From positions 1,302,001-1,366,000 of the forward strand of contig NW_027490122.1 in assembly GCF_050948175.1 (NCBI RefSeq): 64,000 nucleotides of DNA. Direction: 5' to 3'. Shown here in pieces: positions 51,964-64,000 of the stretch (position 1 is its first letter; each line of letters opens with the position of its first letter). The DNA comes from Xylocopa sonorina. Taxonomy: Eukaryota > Arthropoda > Insecta > Hymenoptera > Apidae. Both the position numbers and the translations under genes were made by a program. A model generated the notes under the pieces. It saw only the letters and a program-made list of their open reading frames with translations, searched no databases and was not told the DNA's origin.

Positions 51964-52137
51964 CACATTTACTTTCATTTGAATCGTAGACGGGGAATGC
52001 ATAACACTTCGCAATGAATATTATATCTTATCTTGAAACATAGATATGAGATGCGATATCGCGTTTTAAGGATCATATGAACTCTATTGCTACGATACGT
52101 AGACATCTGCAATCGCTATTTCCTTGCAACGAAGTGT
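51964..52137 (+). repeat. Representative type C (B/A hybrid) satellite monomer
   Basis: The left half is B-like (AATCGTAGACG, GGAATGCATAAC, CGCAATGAATATT, ACATAGATATGAG), but the unit then reads the type A palindrome GCGATATCGC. It is followed by a GGATCATATGAAC or AATCATATGAAC tail and usually the GCAATCGC variant. Other copies lie near 21600, 28560, 31500, 38290, 40030, 40735, 40910, 42815, 45250, 45770, 48905, 49945, 53080, 56215, 57258, 58660 and 59705. It looks like the product of recombination between A and B units that then spread. Confidence 0.7.
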
Positions 52138-52671
52138 CGCATTTACTTCCATTTGAATCGTAGACGAGGAATGCATAACACTTCGCAATGAATATTATAT
52201 CTTATCATGAAACGTAGATATGAGATGCAATATCTCGTTCTAAGAAGCATTTGAAATCTATTGCTTCGATACGTAGACATCTGCAAACGCTATTTCCTTG
52301 CAAGGAAGTGTCGCATTTACATTCATTTGATGTGTAGACGAGGAATACATAACACTTCGCAAATCATATAATATCCTACCATGAAACGTAGAAATGAGAT
52401 GCGATATCGCGTTTTAAGAATCATAAGAACACTATTGCTACGATAGGTAGACATTTGCAAACGCTATTTCCTTGCAAGGAAGTGTCGCATTTACATTCAT
52501 TTGAAGTGTAGACGAGGAATACATGACAGTTCGCAAATCATATTATATCTTACCATGAAACATAGAAATGAGATGCGATATCGCGTTTTAAGAAGCATTA
52601 GAACACTATTGCTACGATAGGTAGACATTTGCAAACGCTATTTCCTTGCAAGGAAGTGTCGCATTTACATT

Positions 52672-53450
52672 CGGTTGATGTGTTGATGAGGAATACATAA
52701 CACTTCGCAAATCATATTATATCTTACCATGAGACATAGAAATGAGATGCGATATCGCGTTTTAAGAAGCATTAGAAATCTATTGCTGCGATACGTAGAC
52801 ATCTGCAAACGCTATTTCCTTGCAAGGAAGTGTCGCATTTACATTCATTTGAAGTGTAAACGAGGAATACATGACACTTCGCAAATCATATTATATCTTA
52901 CCATGAAACATAGAAATGAGATGCGATATCGCGTTTTAAGAAGCATTAGAACTCTATTGCTACGATACGTAGACATCTGCAAACGCTATTTCCTTGCAAG
53001 AAAGTGTCACATTTACTTTCATTTGAATCGTAGACGAGGAATGCATAACACTTCGCAATGAATATTATATCTTATCTTGAAACATAGATATGAGATGCGA
53101 TATCGCGTTTTAAGGATCATATGAACTCTATTGCTACGATACGTAGACATCTGCAATCGCTATTTCCTTGCAACGAAGTGTCGCATTTACTTCCATTTGA
53201 ATCGTAGACGAGGAATGCATAACACTTCGCAATGAATATTATATCTTATCATGAAACGTAGATATGAGATGCAATATCTCGTTTTAAGAAGCATTTGAAA
53301 TCTATTGCTTCGATACGTAGACATCTGCAAACGCTATTTCCTTGCAAGGAAGTGTCGCATTTACATTCATTTGATGTGTAGACGAGGAATACATAACACT
53401 TCGCAAATCATATAATATCCTACCATGAAACGTAGAAATGAGATGCGATA
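52672..53450 (+). repeat. Second six-monomer unit, truncated
   Basis: Follows the complete unit through monomer 5, then changes at about 53480-53570 to a GGAATACACAAC/GATAACGCG unit. 51628-53450 together match 58241-60063 at 6613 bp (38 monomers plus one base). Confidence 0.9.
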
Positions 53451-53792
53451 TCGCGTTTTAAGAATCATAAGAACTCTATTGCTACGATAGGTTGACATTT
53501 GCAAACGCTATTTCCTTGCAAGGAAGTGTCGCATTTACATTCATTTGAAGTGTAGACGAGGAATACACAACACTTCGCAAATCATATTATATCTTACCAT
53601 GAAACATAGAAACGAGATGCGATAACGCGTTTTAGGAAGCATTAGAACTCTATTGCTACGATACGTAGACATCTGCAAACGCTATTTCCTTGCAAGGAAG
53701 TGTTGCATTTACATTCATTTGAATCGTAGACGAGGAATACATAACACTTCGCAATGAATATTATATCTTATCATGAAACAGAGGATATGAGA
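53451..53792 (+). repeat. Junction monomers
   Basis: Two units linking the six-monomer series to the 47-kb-type series. The words are GGTTGACATTTGC, GGAATACACAAC, GATAACGCGTTTTAGG and AAACAGAGGATATG; the last carries a one-base insertion near 53780. Confidence 0.75.
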
Positions 53793-54970
53793 TGCGGTAT
53801 CGCGTTTTAAGAAGCATCAGAAATCCATTGCTACGATACGTAGACATCTGCAAACGCTATTTCCTTGCAAGAAAGTGTCGCATTTACTTTCATTTGATTC
53901 GTAGACGAGGAATGCATAACACTTCGCAATGAATATTATATCTTACCATGAAACATAGAAATGACATGCGATATCGCGTTTTAAGAATCATAAGAACTCT
54001 ATTGCTACGATACGTAGACATCTGCAAACGCTATTTCCTAGCAAGGAAGTGTCGCATTTACATTCATTTGATGTGTAGACGAGGAGTACATAACACTTCG
54101 CAAATCATATTATATCTTACCATGAAACATAGAAATGAGTTGCGATATCGCGTTTTAAGAAGCATTAGAACACTATTGCTACGATACGTAGACATCTGCA
54201 ATCGCTATTTCCTTGCAACGAAGTGTCGCATTTACATTCATTTGAAGTGTAGAAGAAGAATACATGACACTTCGCCAATCACATTATATCTTACCATGAA
54301 ACATAGAAATGAGATGCGATATCGCGTTTTAAGAAGCATTAGAACACTATTGCTACGATAGGTAGACATTTGCAAACGCTATTTCCTAGCAAGGAAGTGT
54401 CGCATTTACATTCATTTGAAGTGTAGACGAGGAATACATGACACTTCACAAATCATATTATATCTTACCATGAAACATAGAAATGAGATGCGATATCGCG
54501 TTTTAAGAAGCATTAGAACACTACTGTTACGATAGTTAGACATTTGCAAACGCTTTTTCCTTGCAAGGAAGTGTCGCATTTACATTCATTTGAAGTGTAG
54601 ACGAGGAATACATGACACTTCGCAAATCATATTATATCTTACCATGAAACATAGAAATGTGATGCGATATCGCGTTTTAAGAAGCATTAGAACTCTATTT
54701 CTACGATACCTAGACATCAGCAGACGCTATTTCCTAGCAAGGAGGTGTCGCATTTACATTCATTTGAAGTGTGGACGAGGAATACATGACACTTCGCAAA
54801 TCATATTATATCTTACCATGAAACATGGAAATGAAATGCGATATCGCGTTTTAAGGAGCATCAGAAATCCATTGCTACGATACGTAGACATCTGCAAACG
54901 CTATTTCCTTGCAAGAAAGTGTCGCATTTACTTTCATTTGATTCGTAGACGAGGAATGCATAACACTTCG
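53793..54970 (+). repeat. Third copy of the 44/47-kb block
   Basis: Matches 47006-48183 at 6787 bp (39 monomers plus one base), including the ACATGGAAATGAAATG and AAGGAGCATCAG variants that the 44-kb copy lacks. The 47- and 54-kb copies are therefore the closest pair. Confidence 0.87.
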
Positions 54971-55492
54971 CAATGAATATTATATCTTACCATGAAACAT
55001 AGAAATGAGATGCGATATCGCGTTTTAAGAATCATAAGAACTCTATTGCTACGATACGTAGACATCTGCAAACGCTATATCCTAGCAAGGAAGTGTCGCA
55101 TTTACATTCATTTGATGTGTAGACGAGGAGTACATAACACTTCGCAAATCATATTATATCTTACCATGAAACATAGAAATGAGTAGCGATATCGCGTTTT
55201 AAGAAGCATTAGAACACTATTGCTACGATACGTAGACATCTGCAATCGCTATTTCCTTGCAACGAAGTGTCGCATTTACATTCATTTGAAGTGTAGAAGA
55301 GGAATACATGACACTTCGCCAATCACATTATATCTTACCATGAAACATAGAAATGAGATATGATATCGCGTTTTAAGAAGCATTAGAACACTATTGCTAC
55401 GATAGGTAGACATTTGCAAACGCTATTTCCTTGCAAGGAAGTGTCGCATTTACATTCATTTGAAGTGTAGACTAGGAATACATAACACTTCG
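54971..55492 (+). repeat. Monomers repeating part of the 54-kb block
   Basis: Three units resembling 53945-54360 (GGAGTACATAAC, TTGCAACGAAG, CGCCAATCACATT). They carry GAGTAGCG in place of GAGTTGCG at about 55181 and GAGATATGATATCG at about 55355. Confidence 0.75.
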
Positions 55493-56507
55493 CAAATCAT
55501 ATTATATCTTACCATGAAACATAGAAATGAGATGCGATATCGCGTTTTAAGAAGCAGCAGAAATCCATTGCTACGATACGTAGACATCTGCAAGTGCTAT
55601 TTCCTTGCAAGGAAGTGTTGCATTTACATTCATTTGAATCGTAGAGGAGGAATGCATAACACATCGCAATGAATATTATATCTTATCATGAAACATAGAT
55701 ATGAGATGCAATATCTCGTTTTAAGATGCATTTGAACTCTATTGCTTCGATACGTAGACATCTGCAAACGCTATTTCCTTGCAAGGAAGTGTCGCATTTA
55801 CATTCGGTTGATGTGTTGATGAGGAATACATAACACTTCGCAAATCATATTATATCTTACCATGAGACATAGAAATGAGATGCGACATCGCGTTTTAAGA
55901 AGCATTAGAACTCTATTGCTGCGATACGTAGACATCTGCAAACGCTATTTCCTTGCAAGGAAGTGTCGCATTTACATTCATTTGAAGTGTAAACGAGGAA
56001 TACATGACACTTCGCAAATCATATTATATCTTACCATGAAACATAGAAATGAGATGCGATATCGCGTTTTAAGAAGCATTAGAACTCTATTGCTACGATA
56101 CGTAGACATCTGCAAACGCTATTTCCTTGCAAGAAAGTGTCACATTTACTTTCATTTGAACCGTAGACGAGGAATGCATAACGCTTCGCAATGAATATTA
56201 TATCTTATCTTGAAACATAGATATGAGATGCGATATCGCGTTTTAAGGATCATATGAACTCTATTGCTACGATACGTAGACATCTGCAATCGCTATTTCC
56301 TTGCAACGAAGTGTCGCATTTACTTCCATTTGAATCGTAGACGAGGAATGCATAACACTTCGCAGTGAATATTATATCTTATCATGAAATGTAGATATGA
56401 GATGCAATATCTCGTTTTAAGAAGCATTTGAAATCTATTGCTTCGATACGTAGACATCTGCAAACGCTATTTCCTTGCAAGGAAGTGTCGCATTTACATT
56501 CATTTGA
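55493..56507 (+). repeat. 1.0-kb block, copy 2
   Basis: Partner of 48184-49198. Here the six-monomer unit that begins at 55805 goes on through monomers 5 and 6 to about 56845. Confidence 0.88.
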
Positions 56508-56896
56508 TGTGTAGACGAGGAATACATAACACTTCGCAAATCATATAATATCCTACCATGAAACGTAGAAATGAGATGCGATATCGCGTTTTAAGAATCA
56601 TAAGAACTCTATTGCTACGATAGGTAGACATTTGCAAACGCTATTTCCTTGCAAGGAAGTGTCGCATTTACATTCATTTGAAGTGTAGACGAGGAATACA
56701 TGACACTTCGCAAATCATATTATATCTTACCATGAAACATAGAAATGAGATGCGATATCGCGTTTTAAGAAGCATTAGAACACTATTGCTACGATAGGTA
56801 GACATTTGCAAACGCTATTTCCTTGCAAGGAAGTATCGCATTTACATTCATTTGAAGTGTAAACGAGGAATACATGACACTTCGCAAGTCATATTA
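56508..56896 (+). repeat. Monomers 5-6 of a six-monomer unit and a junction
   Basis: TTTGATGTG with CATATAATATCC, then CATGACACTTCGC with ATAGGTAG. A GTAAACGAGG/CGCAAGTCATATTACATC unit follows instead of a new type D start. Confidence 0.78.
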
Positions 56897-58314
56897 CATC
56901 TTACCATGAAACATAGAAATGAGATGCGATATCGCGTTTTAAGAAGCATCAGAAATCCATTGCTACGATACGTAGACATCTGCAAACGCTATTTCCTTGC
57001 AAGAAAGTGTCGCATTTACATTCATTTGAAGTGTAGACGAGGAATACATAACACTTCGCAAATCATATTATATCTTACCATGAAACATAGGAATGAGATG
57101 CGATATCGCGTTTTAAGAAGCATTAGAACTCTATTGCTACAATACGTAGACATCTGCAATCGCTATTTCCTTGCAATGAAGTGTCTCATTTACTTTCATT
57201 TGAATCGTAGACTAGGAATGCATAACACTTCGCAATGAATATTATATCTTATCTTGAAACATAGATATGAGATGCGACATCGCGTTTTAAGAACCATATG
57301 AACTCTATTGCTACGATACGTAGACATCTGCAATCTCTATTTCCTTGCAAGGAAGTGTCGCATTTACTTTCATTTGAATCGTAGACGAGGAATGCATAAC
57401 ACTTCGCAATGAATATTATATCTTATCATGAAACGTAGATACGAGATGCCATATCTCGTTTTAAGAAGAATTTGAAATCTATTGCTAAGATACGTACACA
57501 TTTGCAAACGCTATTTCCTTGCAAGGAAGTGTCGCATTTACATTCATTTGAAGTGTAGACGAGGAATACATTACACTTCACAAATCATATTATATCTTAC
57601 CATGAAACATAGAAATGAGATGCGATATCGCGTTTTAAGAAGCATTAGAACACTATTGCTACGATAGGTAGACATTTGCAAACGCTATTTCCTTGCGAGG
57701 AAGTGTCGCATTTACATTCATTTGAAGTGTAGACGAGGAATACATGACACTTCACAAATCATATTATATCTTACCATGAAACATAGAAATGAGATGCGAT
57801 ATCGCGTTTTAAGAAGCATTAGAACACTACTGCTACGATAGTTAGACATTTGCAAACGCTATTTCCTTGCAAGGAAGTGTCGCATTTACATTCATTTGAA
57901 GTGTAGACTAGGAATACATAACACTTCGCAAATCATATTATATCTTACCATGAAACATAGAAATGAGATGCGATATCGCGTTTTAAGAAGCAGCAGAAAT
58001 CCATTGCTACGATACGTAGACATCTGCAAGTGCTATTTCCTTGCAAGGAAGTGTTGCTTTTACATTCATTTGAATCGTAGACGAGGAATGCATAACACAT
58101 CGCAATGAATATTATATCTTATCATGAAACATAGATATGAGATGCAATATCTCGTTTTAAGAAGCATTTGAACTCTATTGCTTCGATACGTAGACATCTG
58201 CAAACGCTATTTCCTTGCAAGGAAGTGTCGCATTTACATTCGGTTGATGTGTTGATGAGGAATACATAACACTTCGCAACTCATATTATATCTTACCATG
58301 AGACATAGAAATGA
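56897..58314 (+). repeat. 1.42-kb block, copy 2
   Basis: Partner of 49588-51005. It leads into an intact six-monomer unit rather than the four-monomer derivative. Confidence 0.9.
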
Positions 58315-60063
58315 GATGCGATATCGCGTTTTAAGAAGCACTAGAAATCTATTGCTGCGATACGTAGACATCTGCAAACGCTATTTCCTTGCAAGGAAGT
58401 GTCGCATTTACATTCATTTGAAGTGTAAACGAGGAAAACATGACACTTCGCAAATCATATTATATCTTACCATGAAACATAGAAATGAGATGCGATATCG
58501 CGTTTTAAGAAGCATTAGAACTCTATTGCTACGATACGTAGACATCTGCAAACGCTATTTCCTTGCAAGAAAGTGTCACATTTACTTTCATTTGAATCGT
58601 AGACGAGGAATGCATAACACTTCGCAATGAATATTATATCTTATCTTGAAACATAGATATGAGATGCGATATCGCGTTTTAAGGATCATATGAACTCTAT
58701 TGCTACGATACGTAGACATCTGCAATCGCTATTTCCTTGCAACGAAGTGTCGCATTTACTTCCATTTGAATCGTAGACGAGGAATGCATAACACTTCGCA
58801 ATGAATATTATATCTTATCATGAAACGTAGATATGAGATGCAATATCTCGTTCTAAGAAGCATTTGAAATCTATTGCTTCGATACGTAGACATCTGCAAA
58901 CGCTATTTCCTTGCAAGGAAGTGTCGCATTTACATTCATTTGATGTGTAGACGAGGAATACATAACACTTCGCAAATCATATAATATCCTACCATGAAAC
59001 GTAGAAATGAGATGCGATATCGCGTTTTAAGAATCATAAGAACACTATTGCTACGATAGGTAGACATTTGCAAACGCTATTTCCTTGCAAGGAAGTGTCG
59101 CATTTACATTCATTTGAAGTGTAGACGAGGAATACATGACAGTTCGCAAATCATATTATATCTTACCATGAAACATAGAAATGAGATGCGATATCGCGTT
59201 TTAAGAAGCATTAGAACACTATTGCTACGATAGGTAGACATTTGCAAACGCTATTTCCTTGCAAGGAAGTGTCGCATTTACATTCGGTTGATGTGTTGAT
59301 GAGGAATACATAACACTTCGCAAATCATATTATATCTTACCATGAGACATAGAAATGAGATGCGATATCGCGTTTTAAGAAGCATTAGAAATCTATTGCT
59401 GCGATACGTAGACATCTGCAAACGCTATTTCCTTGCAAGGAAGTGTCGCATTTACATTCATTTGAAGTGTAAACGAGGAATACATGACACTTCGCAAATC
59501 ATATTATATCTTACCATGAAACATAGAAATGAGATGCGATATCGCGTTTTAAGAAGCATTAGAACTCTATTGCTACGATACGTAGACATCTGCAAACGCT
59601 ATTTCCTTGCAAGAAAGTGTCACATTTACTTTCATTTGAATCGTAGACGAGGAATGCATAACACTTCGCAATGAATATTATATCTTATCTTGAAACATAG
59701 ATATGAGATGCGATATCGCGTTTTAAGGATCATATGAACTCTATTGCTACGATACGTAGACATCTGCAATCGCTATTTCCTTGCAACGAAGTGTCGCATT
59801 TACTTCCATTTGAATCGTAGACGAGGAATGCATAACACTTCGCAATGAATATTATATCTTATCATGAAACGTAGATATGAGATGCAATATCTCGTTTTAA
59901 GAAGCATTTGAAATCTATTGCTTCGATACGTAGACATCTGCAAACGCTATTTCCTTGCAAGGAAGTGTCGCATTTACATTCATTTGATGTGTAGACGAGG
60001 AATACATAACACTTCGCAAATCATATAATATCCTACCATGAAACGTAGAAATGAGATGCGATA
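58241..60063 (+). repeat. Two six-monomer units (1044 bp), second truncated
   Basis: Unit starts are at 58241 and 59285. They match 51628-53450 with few substitutions. The series ends at 60063, where GCGATATCGCG gives way to GCGATAACGCG with TTTTAGGAAGC. The same two changes occur together at 53620-53637, close to where the other copy ends. Confidence 0.92.
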
Positions 60064-62591
60064 ACGCGTTTTAGGAAGCATTAGAACACTATTGCTACGA
60101 TAGGTAGACATTTGCAAACGCTATTTCCTTGCAAGGAAGTGTCGCATTTACATTCATTTGAAGTGTGGACGAGGAATATATGATACGTCGCTAGTCATAT
60201 TATATCTTACCATGAAACATAGCAATGGGATGCGATATCGCGTTTTAAGAAGCACTAGAAAGCTATTGCTACGATACGTAGACATCTGCAATCGCTATTT
60301 CCTTGCAAGGAAGTGTCGCATTTACTTTCATTTGAATCGCAGACGAGGAATGCATAACACTTCGCAATGAATATTATATCTTATCATGAAACATAGATAT
60401 GAGATGCAATATCTCGTTTTAAGAAGCATTTGAAATCTATTGCTTCAATACGTAGACATCTGCAAACGCTATTTCCTTGCAAGGAAGTGTCGCATTTACA
60501 TTCATTTGAAGTGTAGACAAGGAATACATAACACTTCGCAAATCATATTATACCTTACCATGAAACATAGAAATGAGATGCGATATCGCGTTTTAAGAAT
60601 CATAAGAACTATATTGCTACGATACGTAGACATCTGCAAACGCTATTTCCTTGCAAGGAAGTGTCGCATTTACATTCATTTGATGTGTAGACGAGGAATA
60701 CATAACACTTCGCAAATCATATTATATCTTACCATGAAACATAGAAATGAGATGCGACATCGCGTTCTAAGAAGCATTAGAACACTACTGCTACGATAGG
60801 TAGACATTTGCAAACGCTATTTCCTTGCAAGGAAGTGTTGCATTTACATTCAGTTGATGTGTAGACGAGGAATACATAGCACATCGCAAATCATATTACA
60901 TCTTACCATGAAACATAGAAATGAGGTGCGATATCGCGTTTTAAGAATCATAAGATCTCTATTGCTACGATACGTAGACATCTGCAAACGCTATTTCCTT
61001 GCAAGAAAGTGTCGCATTTACATTCATTTGAAGTGTAGACGACGGATATATAACACTTCGCAAATCATATTATACCTTACCATGAAACATAGAAATGAGA
61101 TGCGATATCACGTTTTAAGGATCATAAGAACTCTATTGCTACGATACGTAGACATCTGCAACCGCTATTTCCTTGCAAGGTGGTGTCGCATTTACATTCA
61201 TTTGATATGTAGACGAGGAATACATAACACTTCGCAAATCATATTATATCTTACCATGAAACATAGAAATGAGATGCGATATCGCGTTTTAAGAAACATT
61301 AGAACACTATTGCTACGATAGGTAGACATTTGCAAACGCTATATCCTTGCAAGGAAGTGTCGCATTTACATTCATTTGAAGTGTAGACGTGGAATACATA
61401 ACACTTCGCAAATCATATTATATCTTACCATGAAACATAGAAATGAGATGCGATATCGCGTTTTAAGAAGCATTAGAACACTACTGCTACGATACGTAGA
61501 TATCTGCAAACACTATTTCCTAGCGAGGAAGTGTCGCATTCACATTCATTTGAAGTGTAGACGAGGAATACATAACACTCCGCAAATCATATTATATTTT
61601 ACCATGAAACATAGAAATGTGATGCGATATCGCGTTTTAAGAATCATAAGAACTCTATTGTTACGATACGTAGACATCTGCAAACGCTATTTCCTTGCAA
61701 AGAAGTGTCGCATTTACATTCATTTGAAGTGTAGACGAGGAATACATAACACTTCGCAAATCATATTATATCTTACCATGAAACATAGAAATGAGATCCG
61801 ATATCGCGATTTAAGAATCACAAGAACTCTATTGCTACGATACGTAGACATCTGCAAACGCTATTTCCTTGCAAGAAAGTGTCGCATTTACATTCATTCG
61901 AAGCGTGGACGAGGAATACAAGACACTTCGCAAATCATATTATATCTTACCACGAAACATAGAAACGAGATGCGATATCGCGTTTTAAGAAGCATTACAA
62001 CTCTATTGCTACGATACCTAGACATCTGCAGACGCTACTTCCTAGCAAGGAAGTGTTGCATTTACATTCATTTGAAGTGTAGACGAGGAATACATAACAC
62101 TCCTCAAATCATATTATATCTTACCATGAAACATAGAAATGAGATGCGATATCGCGTTTTAAGAATCATAAGAACTCTATTGCTACGATACGTAGACATC
62201 TGCAAACGCTATTTCCTTGCAAAGAAGTGTCGCACTTACATTCATTTGATATGTAGACGAGGAATACATAACACATCGCAAATCATAATATATCTTACCA
62301 TGAAACATAGAAATGAGATGCGATATCGCGTTTTAAGAAGCATTAGAACCCTATTGCTACGATACGTAGACATCTGCAAACGCTATTTCCTTGCTAGGAA
62401 GTGTCGCATTTACATTCATTTGAAGCGTGGACGAGGAATACATAACACTTCGCAATGAATATTATATCTTATCATGAAACATAGATATGAGATGCGATAT
62501 CGCGTTTTAAGAAGCATTAGATCTCTATTGCTACGATACCTAGACATCTGCAGACGCTATTTCCTAGCAAGGAAGTGTCGCATTTACATTC
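60064..62591 (+). repeat. Mixed monomers, first part repeated at 62.6-63.4 kb
   Basis: 60156-60291 matches 62592-62727 at 14 monomers, and 60292-60834 matches about 62902-63444 at 15 monomers. It carries ATGATACGTCGCTAGTC, ACATAGCAATGGG, GCTTCAATACG and GAACTATATTGC. The middle (60850-62590) is type A units with many single substitutions, including AAACACTATTTCC, GAAGCGTGGACG, CACTCCTCAAATC and GATCCGATATCGCGATTTAAG. Confidence 0.8.
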
Positions 62592-64000
62592 ATTTGAAGT
62601 GTGGACGAGGAGTACATGATACGTCGCTAGTCATATTATATCTTACCATGAAACATAGCAATGGGATGCGATATCGCGTTTTAAGAAGCACTAGAAAGCT
62701 ATTGCTACGATACGTAGACATCTGCAAACGCTATTTCCTAGCGAGGAAGTATCGCATTCACATTCATTTGAAGTGTAGACGATGAATACGTAACACTTCG
62801 CAAATCATGTTATACCTTACCATGAAACATAGAAATGAGATGCGATATCGCGTTTTAAGAATCATAAGAAATCTATTGCTACGATACGTAGACATCTGCA
62901 ATCGCTATTTCCTTGCAAGGAAGTGTCGCATTTACTTTCATTTGAATCGTAGACGAGGAATGCATAACACTTCGCAATGAATATTATATCTTATCATGAA
63001 ACATAGATATGAGATGCAATATCTCGTTTTAAGAAGCATTTGAAATCTATTGCTTCAATACGTAGACATCTGCAAACGCTATTTCCTTGCAAGGAAGTGT
63101 CGCATTTACATTCATTTGAAGTGTAGACAAGGAATACATAACACTTCGCAAATCATATTATACCTTACCATGAAACATAGAAATGAGATGCGATATCGCG
63201 TTTTAAGAATCATAAGAACTATATTGCTACGATACGTAGACATCTGCAAACGCTATTTCCTTGCAAGGAAGTGTCGCATTTACATTCATTTGATGTGTAG
63301 ACGAGGAATACATAACACTTCGCAAATCATATTATATCTTACCATGAAACATAGAAATGAGATGCGACATCGCGTTCTAAGAAGCATTAGAACACTACTG
63401 CTACGATAGGTAGACATTTGCAAACGCTATTTCCTTGCAAGGAAGAGTCGCATTTACATTCATTTGAATCGTAGACGAGGAATGCATAACACTTCGCAAA
63501 GGATATTATATCTTATCATGAAACATAGATATGAGATGCAATATCTCGTTTTAAGAAGCATTTGAAATCTATTGCTTCGATACATAGACATCTGCAAACG
63601 CTATTTTCTTGCAAGGAAGTGTCGCATTTACATTCATTTGAGGTGTAGACAAGGAATACATAACACTTCGCTAATCATATTATATCTTACAATGAAACAT
63701 AGCAATTGGATGCGATATCGCGTTTTAAGAAGCATTAGAACCCTATTGCTACGATACGTAGACATCTGCAAACGCTATTTCCTTGCAAGGAAGTGTCGCA
63801 TTTACATTCATTTGAAGCGTGGACGAGGAATACATAACACTTCGCAATGAATATTATATCTTATCATGAAACATAGAAATGAGATGCGATATCGCGTTTT
63901 AAGAATCATAAGAACTATATTGCTACGATACGTAGACATCTGCAAACGCTATTTCCTTGCAAGGAAGTGTCGCATTTACATTCATTTGATGTGTAGACGA
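62592..64000 (+). repeat. Right-edge monomers, copy of the 60-kb series
   Basis: Partner of the 60156-60834 series, with one extra monomer (about 62728-62901) that ends AGCGAGGAAGTATCGCATTCAC, as at 36810-36830. Near 63595-63660 the CTATTTTCTTGC/TTTGAGGTGTAGACAAGG unit of 38.9 and 41.2 kb reappears. The array runs off the window in the first 30 bp of a monomer. Confidence 0.82.

Larger units (their letters stand above)
51628..52671 (+). repeat. Complete six-monomer higher-order repeat (1044 bp)
   Basis: Order of monomers: (1) type D patch with ATGAGACATAG and GCTGCGATACG; (2) GTAAACGAGG; (3) type C with AAGAAAGTGTCACATTTAC at its start and GGATCATATG; (4) type B with ACTTCCATTTG and GAAACGTAG; (5) TTTGATGTG with CATATAATATCC; (6) CATGACAGTTCGC with ATAGGTAG. 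The next unit repeats this order at exactly 1044 bp with about three substitutions. Confidence 0.93.
1..64000 (+). repeat. Tandem satellite array, 174-bp monomer, about 368 copies
   Basis: Every part of the window is a copy of one 174-bp unit, always in the same orientation. The word CGCATTTAC (or a close variant) recurs every 174 bp from 131 to 63971, giving 367 full units. The total drift of -18 bp is explained by 24 small indels located individually. No transposon, unique spacer, inverted block or gene interrupts it. The majority unit has 63 G+C of 174 and nine CpG dinucleotides. Unit length close to nucleosomal spacing, head-to-tail order and higher-order repeats are typical of eukaryotic centromeric or pericentromeric satellites; that chromosomal location is inferred, not shown. 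The array continues beyond both window ends. Confidence 0.98.

Noticed and set aside
1..64000. CRISPR array or other repeat-spacer structure
   Set aside because: Repeats are contiguous with no unique spacers, the unit is 174 bp, and there are no cas-like genes.
1..64000. Telomere repeat, ribosomal DNA spacer, tRNA-derived or transposon-derived origin
   Set aside because: No telomere-like short repeat, no rRNA-like sequence, no tRNA boxes with cloverleaf pairing, no terminal inverted repeats, target duplications or poly-A tails were seen anywhere.

Overview
The whole window is one uninterrupted tandem satellite-DNA array. I found no protein-coding gene, RNA gene, transposon or unique sequence on either strand. 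The repeat unit is 174 bp and about 36% G+C. All copies run head to tail in the same orientation. Counting from the word CGCATTTAC at 131 to the same word at 63971 gives 367 complete monomers, with partial monomers at both window edges. The 24 indel events I could locate sum to exactly -18 bp, which equals the offset of the last monomer from perfect 174-bp phase. This means no foreign sequence and no missed unit is hidden in the window. An array of this size, with near-nucleosomal unit length, higher-order repeats and local duplication, points to eukaryotic (peri)centromeric or other heterochromatin. I do not recognise the species or a named satellite family.

Monomers fall into linked-variant classes. 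Type A is the majority; it carries the palindrome GCGATATCGC. Type B (about 50 copies) carries GAGAT-GCAAT-ATCTC instead. Type C (about 19 copies) joins B-like sequence on the left to the A palindrome on the right. Type D carries a clustered-substitution patch containing GTTGATGTGTTGATG. Several short dyads lie inside the unit, including the 14-bp palindrome TTCCTTGCAAGGAA.

Layout. 1-10852 is dominated by a near-identical repeat of 2152 bp at a spacing of 8700 bp (exactly 50 monomers), plus smaller two- and three-copy blocks and an exact 348-bp dimer tandem near 2.7-3.6 kb. 10.9-31 kb is a mosaic of variants with B monomers six units apart at 14.8, 15.9 and 16.9 kb, and a 1044-bp (six-monomer) duplication at 27.7-29.5 kb. 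31-38 kb holds 13- and 14-monomer shifted duplications and a second dimer tandem. 38.8-48.2 kb holds 13-, 16- and 17-monomer duplications and an unusual cluster of single-base indels. 48.2-60.1 kb is the best organised part: a six-monomer (1044-bp) higher-order repeat with complete, truncated and internally deleted units, itself duplicated about 7 kb away. 60.1-64 kb repeats itself at 14-15 monomers.

Because 174 is divisible by 3, one forward frame stays open through many monomers and yields 58-residue-periodic open reading frames of up to 525 codons. I treat these as by-products of the repeat, not genes. The most interesting material is structural: exchange between alternative dyads, higher-order repeat evolution by crossover inside monomers, and strong conservation of unit length.
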